Shown here one piece after another: positions 60,317-64,000 of a stretch of DNA of 64,000 nucleotides. Below the pieces are notes generated by a model, which saw nothing but the letters and a program-made list of their open reading frames with translations, did no database searches and had not been told where the DNA came from. Within the stretch, counting starts at the first letter, position 1. Each line of letters starts with the position of its first letter. The translations under genes were made by a program, and so were the position numbers. This DNA is from Hoplostethus atlanticus. Taxonomy: Eukaryota; Chordata; Actinopteri; Trachichthyiformes; Trachichthyidae. The stretch is taken from positions 1,593,001-1,657,000 of the forward strand of contig JAXDDX010000073.1 in the NCBI GenBank assembly GCA_034670405.1, written 5' to 3'.

Positions 60317-62919
60317 AGATGTGCTTTCAGCTTGGTGCTGAATGCAGCAGTATCGTGGGAAGACAGATTCATTAAGCCTTTGATGCATTTACATCTCCCT
60401 CTCTCTCTCTCTCACTGTCTCTGCCTATTCCTGTCTGCCACCCTCGTCCCTCTCTGCCTCTCTCTCTGCTGGGAGCCCAGTTTGTGTAAACTAATTAAAT
60501 TGTCTTGGTGAGAGAAGTTGATCAGACTCTTTTGATCACACTCTCACAAGCCGTCTCTTTGGCAGCTTAAATGCCAGCAGGCTCTAAGAGACCAGAGAAG
60601 GTCTAGCTTGTTAAAGCTACAACTGTAGACAGTTCAGAGTGCTCCGGCACAAGGAGGGGCGACTGGGGAGGATCGCCAGAGCAGCACTCAAACAAAAGAC
60701 CAGTGAGAGTGAAGAGAAAAAGAGGGAATTGCAGAGCCAAGTACAGAGCGGAAGTTGTGTACTGAAAATAAACCCCCTGAAAATTAGGGAGACACAGAGG
60801 TAAAGAAAAATGAAGGAGAGAGCTGATGGTTTTACAAGGGAAGTTGTTCAAAACGTAATCAAATGCCTCCCTAAACGGGGAACCTTTGAAAGCTCTTGCA
60901 CACATTTACACATGATAGTAGGTAACTGTACTGTATTTTCCACAAAAAGGAGTATATGGGATGCTGTTTTTGATGTTTTTTTAGCGAGCAGATCAATGCT
61001 AAAGGTTTTAATGGGATATGAATGGAAGCCCTCACATGCCGCAGTGATTGTTGAACCCTGCTACTATTAATCATTAGATGACCACATTATGTCCACTTCA
61101 ATCCCTCATCTTTAATTAATTACTTAAAACCATGTTTTTATTCGACAAGCATTGTTTTTATTCAAACATTCAAACAGCCCTTGTGGCTGCATAGAGTAGT
61201 CTTACTGCTACACGTTTATTGCAAACCCCAGACAAAGCACTGTAATTTGTCGCCTGTTGTGGAAGAGCCTCTTCACTCTTCTGTGTGAATTGTTAATGAG
61301 CTGCTGTGGATTCAGATTCAGCAGGAAATTGCATCCAGCTCACTATATTAATCTAGTGCCCTAAGATAGTACACAGCTTTGAAAAGACTTCAGCTTGAGT
61401 TGGCAAGCTTATTTATCTGCTTATTTACTATTATAATGAATGAGTTGAGTAGTTATTTATTTTTGTCTTGTAGACCGAACCAACAGCCTATTATAAAACT
61501 ACTTCTAGTGAATCTATTAGGTCTAGCGAATATACATTTATTGTATATAAAATATTGGATGTAAAATAAAATTTCAACATGCAACAATAAATTATCAATT
61601 TGAAATATTTGGGCTCTGAATTGTGACCTATTGTTGGGTAATTAATTTGTGCCCTGCCAGACAATCACAATAATGAAAGCTATTGCAGAGTGAGCCATAT
61701 TGAGCAGCTATCTTCCTTTCAACGCCACCACCAAGAAGCTGAAATAAGGAATTTGTCTTGCCATTGTTCAGTGAACAAGCAAAACACATTGTGCATAATT
61801 TATTCCAGGCAATCAGTTGGTGTAGAGGCTTAGAGGCACACACAAAGCTGGCACAATGGAACCCCTCTCAGCCCCGTCATAACTTTGTCACTTATTTTCT
61901 GTGCTGACAATGCATGTCATGTTGCATTATTTGCGTTGGATGAGTGTGGGAGGAAAAGGCAAACACGATTAGTTGACGCATGCACTTGTTTGCCTATGAG
62001 AGAAATGAGGCCTTTAGAAATGGCTTACTGAGTCAGAGCCAGCAGCACACCCACCAAACTCTATTCTTCTGACACCATTGCAGAGCTCCAACACTGACAC
62101 TCAAAGGTAAGACTCTGCACAAGTGGCTTCGAGGTGGTCCGTCGGCTAGCAACTGTTTTTTTAGACACGGTGGACTGTCTCACACCAGCGATGTAAACAA
62201 CTGACAAATCTGTCGTTTTGATCCCATTTGTCTACTGTACACCAAACATAATTCAGACTGTGGTTTTGGAGTCTGATGCTAATTTTATATATACAAATAA
62301 TACAAACACGTAACTACCCCCGAGGATCTTTATACCCTTTAGTTCACTGCTAAATGGACTGAGGCAGATTTTTCTCCAAAATGTGTGAATGATGAGTGAA
62401 ACAAAGCAGAGAACGATGTCTCAGCATGCATGAGGCCAGTGTGACAGGGCCCACAATGCAGTTGGAGCTTTTGAGCATTTTTCCTAGGCTTCTGATAATA
62501 CAGAAAATAAGAAACTATTTTTTGCAATCTTGTACTCTGAAATGCCAACTTTCCAAGTAGCACAGTTATGGAGAATCTAGAAAACTAGACTAAACAACAA
62601 AACTGGTTGTTATATGTGAGATGTTATAGCGTGGTTAGTCTTTTATTGTTTTTACCACCAGAAAGGCCCGTTCTGAAGCCAAGCAATGTTCAGTGGCCTG
62701 CCCAGCATTACAGTGTTGATGGCTATATCCACTGCAGCCTTTTAGACTAAATGTTATGAAACCATATGATGTAAAACTGAGAAACAACCCAAAAGAGGGC
62801 AAGACAGAAATAGGCAGGGTGTCTCTCTCTGTCTCTCTCCGACTGTCCAATAAAGGCAAAAGTGACAAAATATAGGCAGTAACTAGTATGATGAAGATAC
62901 ACACCTGAACAGACATTTA
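60313..62919. other. Intron, no gene recognised
   Basis: Unique AT-rich sequence. 61200-61365 has an enhancer-like texture. No repeat family identified. Confidence 0.45.
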
Positions 62920-63015
62920 AAGATAAGATAAACTGTACTGTCCCTGGAAGGGAAATTTGTCTTGGACATTGAAGCTGCAGCACCAAGGACATAAAAACAA
63001 CAAACAGCAGCATAA
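62920..63015. repeat. Teleost AGATAAGATAAACT...GGGAAATTTGTCTTGGAC repeat
   Basis: TAAAGATAAGATAAACTGTA is followed by CCTGGAAGGGAAATTTGTCT and TGGACAT, then ACATAAAAACAACAAACAGC. This phrase order is that of a very common fish dispersed repeat (GATAAGATAAACTTTATTG...GGGGAAATTTG). Class not assigned. Confidence 0.6.
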
Positions 63016-64000
63016 GACAGAAACATCATACAGCTTCCACCCAGCATCATGTGTTAAAAGAAAACGGATAACACATCATACATACATTACAGTGCATTTA
63101 AGCCTGACTATTTAGGAAAAGTTGTGGCATAGTTTGTATGTGTGTGTTGACATTGCACAGTTTTTTTTTACCTCAACACCCAATAATGTGGTGGTTCTTG
63201 GCTTTTTTAGTGTTAATGTACCAAAACGTCAGTGGTAAGAATGACACCAGATTCAAACCCGCATGCCTCCCCAGCCTTCTTGTTAGAACAGCATTTCACA
63301 GGGTATTGACATGTCATTAGTGCAGTTATGGCAGTTATCGCACCTTGCCCTTCGACAGTCAGCCGTTGAGCCGGCAACTCAGCCTCCACACTGAAGTGTC
63401 ATGGGCGCCTCGCTGGCTGCTTCAGGAGCTTAAATGCCTCCCTGGGACAAAACAAGTTGCCCCTTACAGAGAAGGGAATTGATTTGTTCCATAAGTTTTA
63501 CCTCGGACGGCTACGATACATTACACTCTCTCACCCGGCAGATGAGTTGTTCTATCGATCGTCCCTGTCAAACTGTATAACCCCATCTGTTTAGAAAATA
63601 TCTTGCAATATCGGAGTTGTGGTCTATCGTATTGGTTTGTTTTCAGAATCCAATTTTCTCTATGAAGAGAAATGCCCTCCGATGTAGTGGCTGTGTGTTG
63701 ACAGGCAAACTGAACTTCATGTTGTTCTGTTTTTTAGTGGTCTGTTTCCCTGCTCAGAACATGTTCCTTGGGGGTATACACTATTCTGGTAGAGGTTTTT
63801 ACTCATCTCTACCATGCCTTCACTACTTCAGACCCACCTCGACTGTTGTTTACTATATACAGCGTGTTGTAATGTCATGTGATTCAAAGTCGCTTTACCT
63901 CATGGGCAGTTTGAAATATCAATCTGGAAAAACAGTACACGCTGCTCCATCAGTATTTGGATGGTGATGTATTGTATTGTTTGATGTCTTGGCACCATTC
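63016..64000. other. Intron to the end of the window, no gene recognised
   Basis: Unique sequence. 63395-63560 contains TTCAGGAGCTTAAATGCC and GGGAATTGATTTGTTCC and looks enhancer-like. The 116-codon + frame at 63617-63967 has no domain. Confidence 0.4.

Noticed and set aside
63240..63290. B-box-like GGTTTGAATCTGG on the minus strand (63248-63260)
   Set aside because: No A box at proper spacing; not enough for a SINE or tRNA call.

Overview
The window looks like ray-finned (teleost) fish nuclear DNA. The evidence is one recognisable vertebrate coding exon with a consensus splice donor, followed by about 63 kb of non-coding sequence. That sequence is rich in (GT)n/(CA)n microsatellites and carries decayed fish-type transposons: Tc1, hAT and MITE sequences, a Penelope-like element, a Gypsy-like RNase H remnant, a Myb/SANT transposon gene, and tRNA-derived SINEs. 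I cannot name the species from the sequence.

The only convincing host gene is the amino-terminal coding exon of AUTS2 (positions 361-630, + strand). It encodes 90 residues, starts with MDGP, carries two basic clusters and the family signature around EEDIIDGF, and ends exactly at a codon boundary on GAG|GTGAGT. I could not find the next AUTS2 exon, so positions 631-64000 are read as the beginning of a very long first coding intron. This fits the known architecture of AUTS2, a huge locus with long 5' introns and many regulatory elements. Teleosts have two AUTS2 co-orthologues and I cannot tell which one this is.

Layout: 1-360 upstream/5' UTR-like sequence without a CpG island; 361-630 exon; 631-4500 early intron with a fish repeat, a 139-bp (GT)n tract, a SINE and a Gypsy-like RNase H fragment; 4500-13000 mostly unique sequence with a complete 192-bp hAT-type MITE flanked by 8-bp target duplications; 13-20 kb with a copy of an interspersed family, a Tc1 transposase remnant and a tRNA-Val-like sequence; 20-40 kb mostly unique, with a C27 run, hAT-like ends, a facing (GT)/(CA) pair and a 31-bp tandem duplication; 40-52 kb with palindromes, a second Tc1 remnant, a second copy of the interspersed family and isolated transcription-factor motifs; 52.3-55.8 kb a nest of at least four broken elements; 55.8-64 kb mostly unique sequence with candidate regulatory blocks.

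No operon, CRISPR array, rRNA or intact transposase gene was found, and I did not find a new multi-gene system. The most useful leads are the intron's unique AT-rich, homeodomain-site-rich blocks and palindromes as candidate AUTS2 enhancers, and the Penelope-like fragment with a decayed hammerhead-ribozyme-like core next to it. I could not run alignments, so every claim about conservation is a hypothesis.
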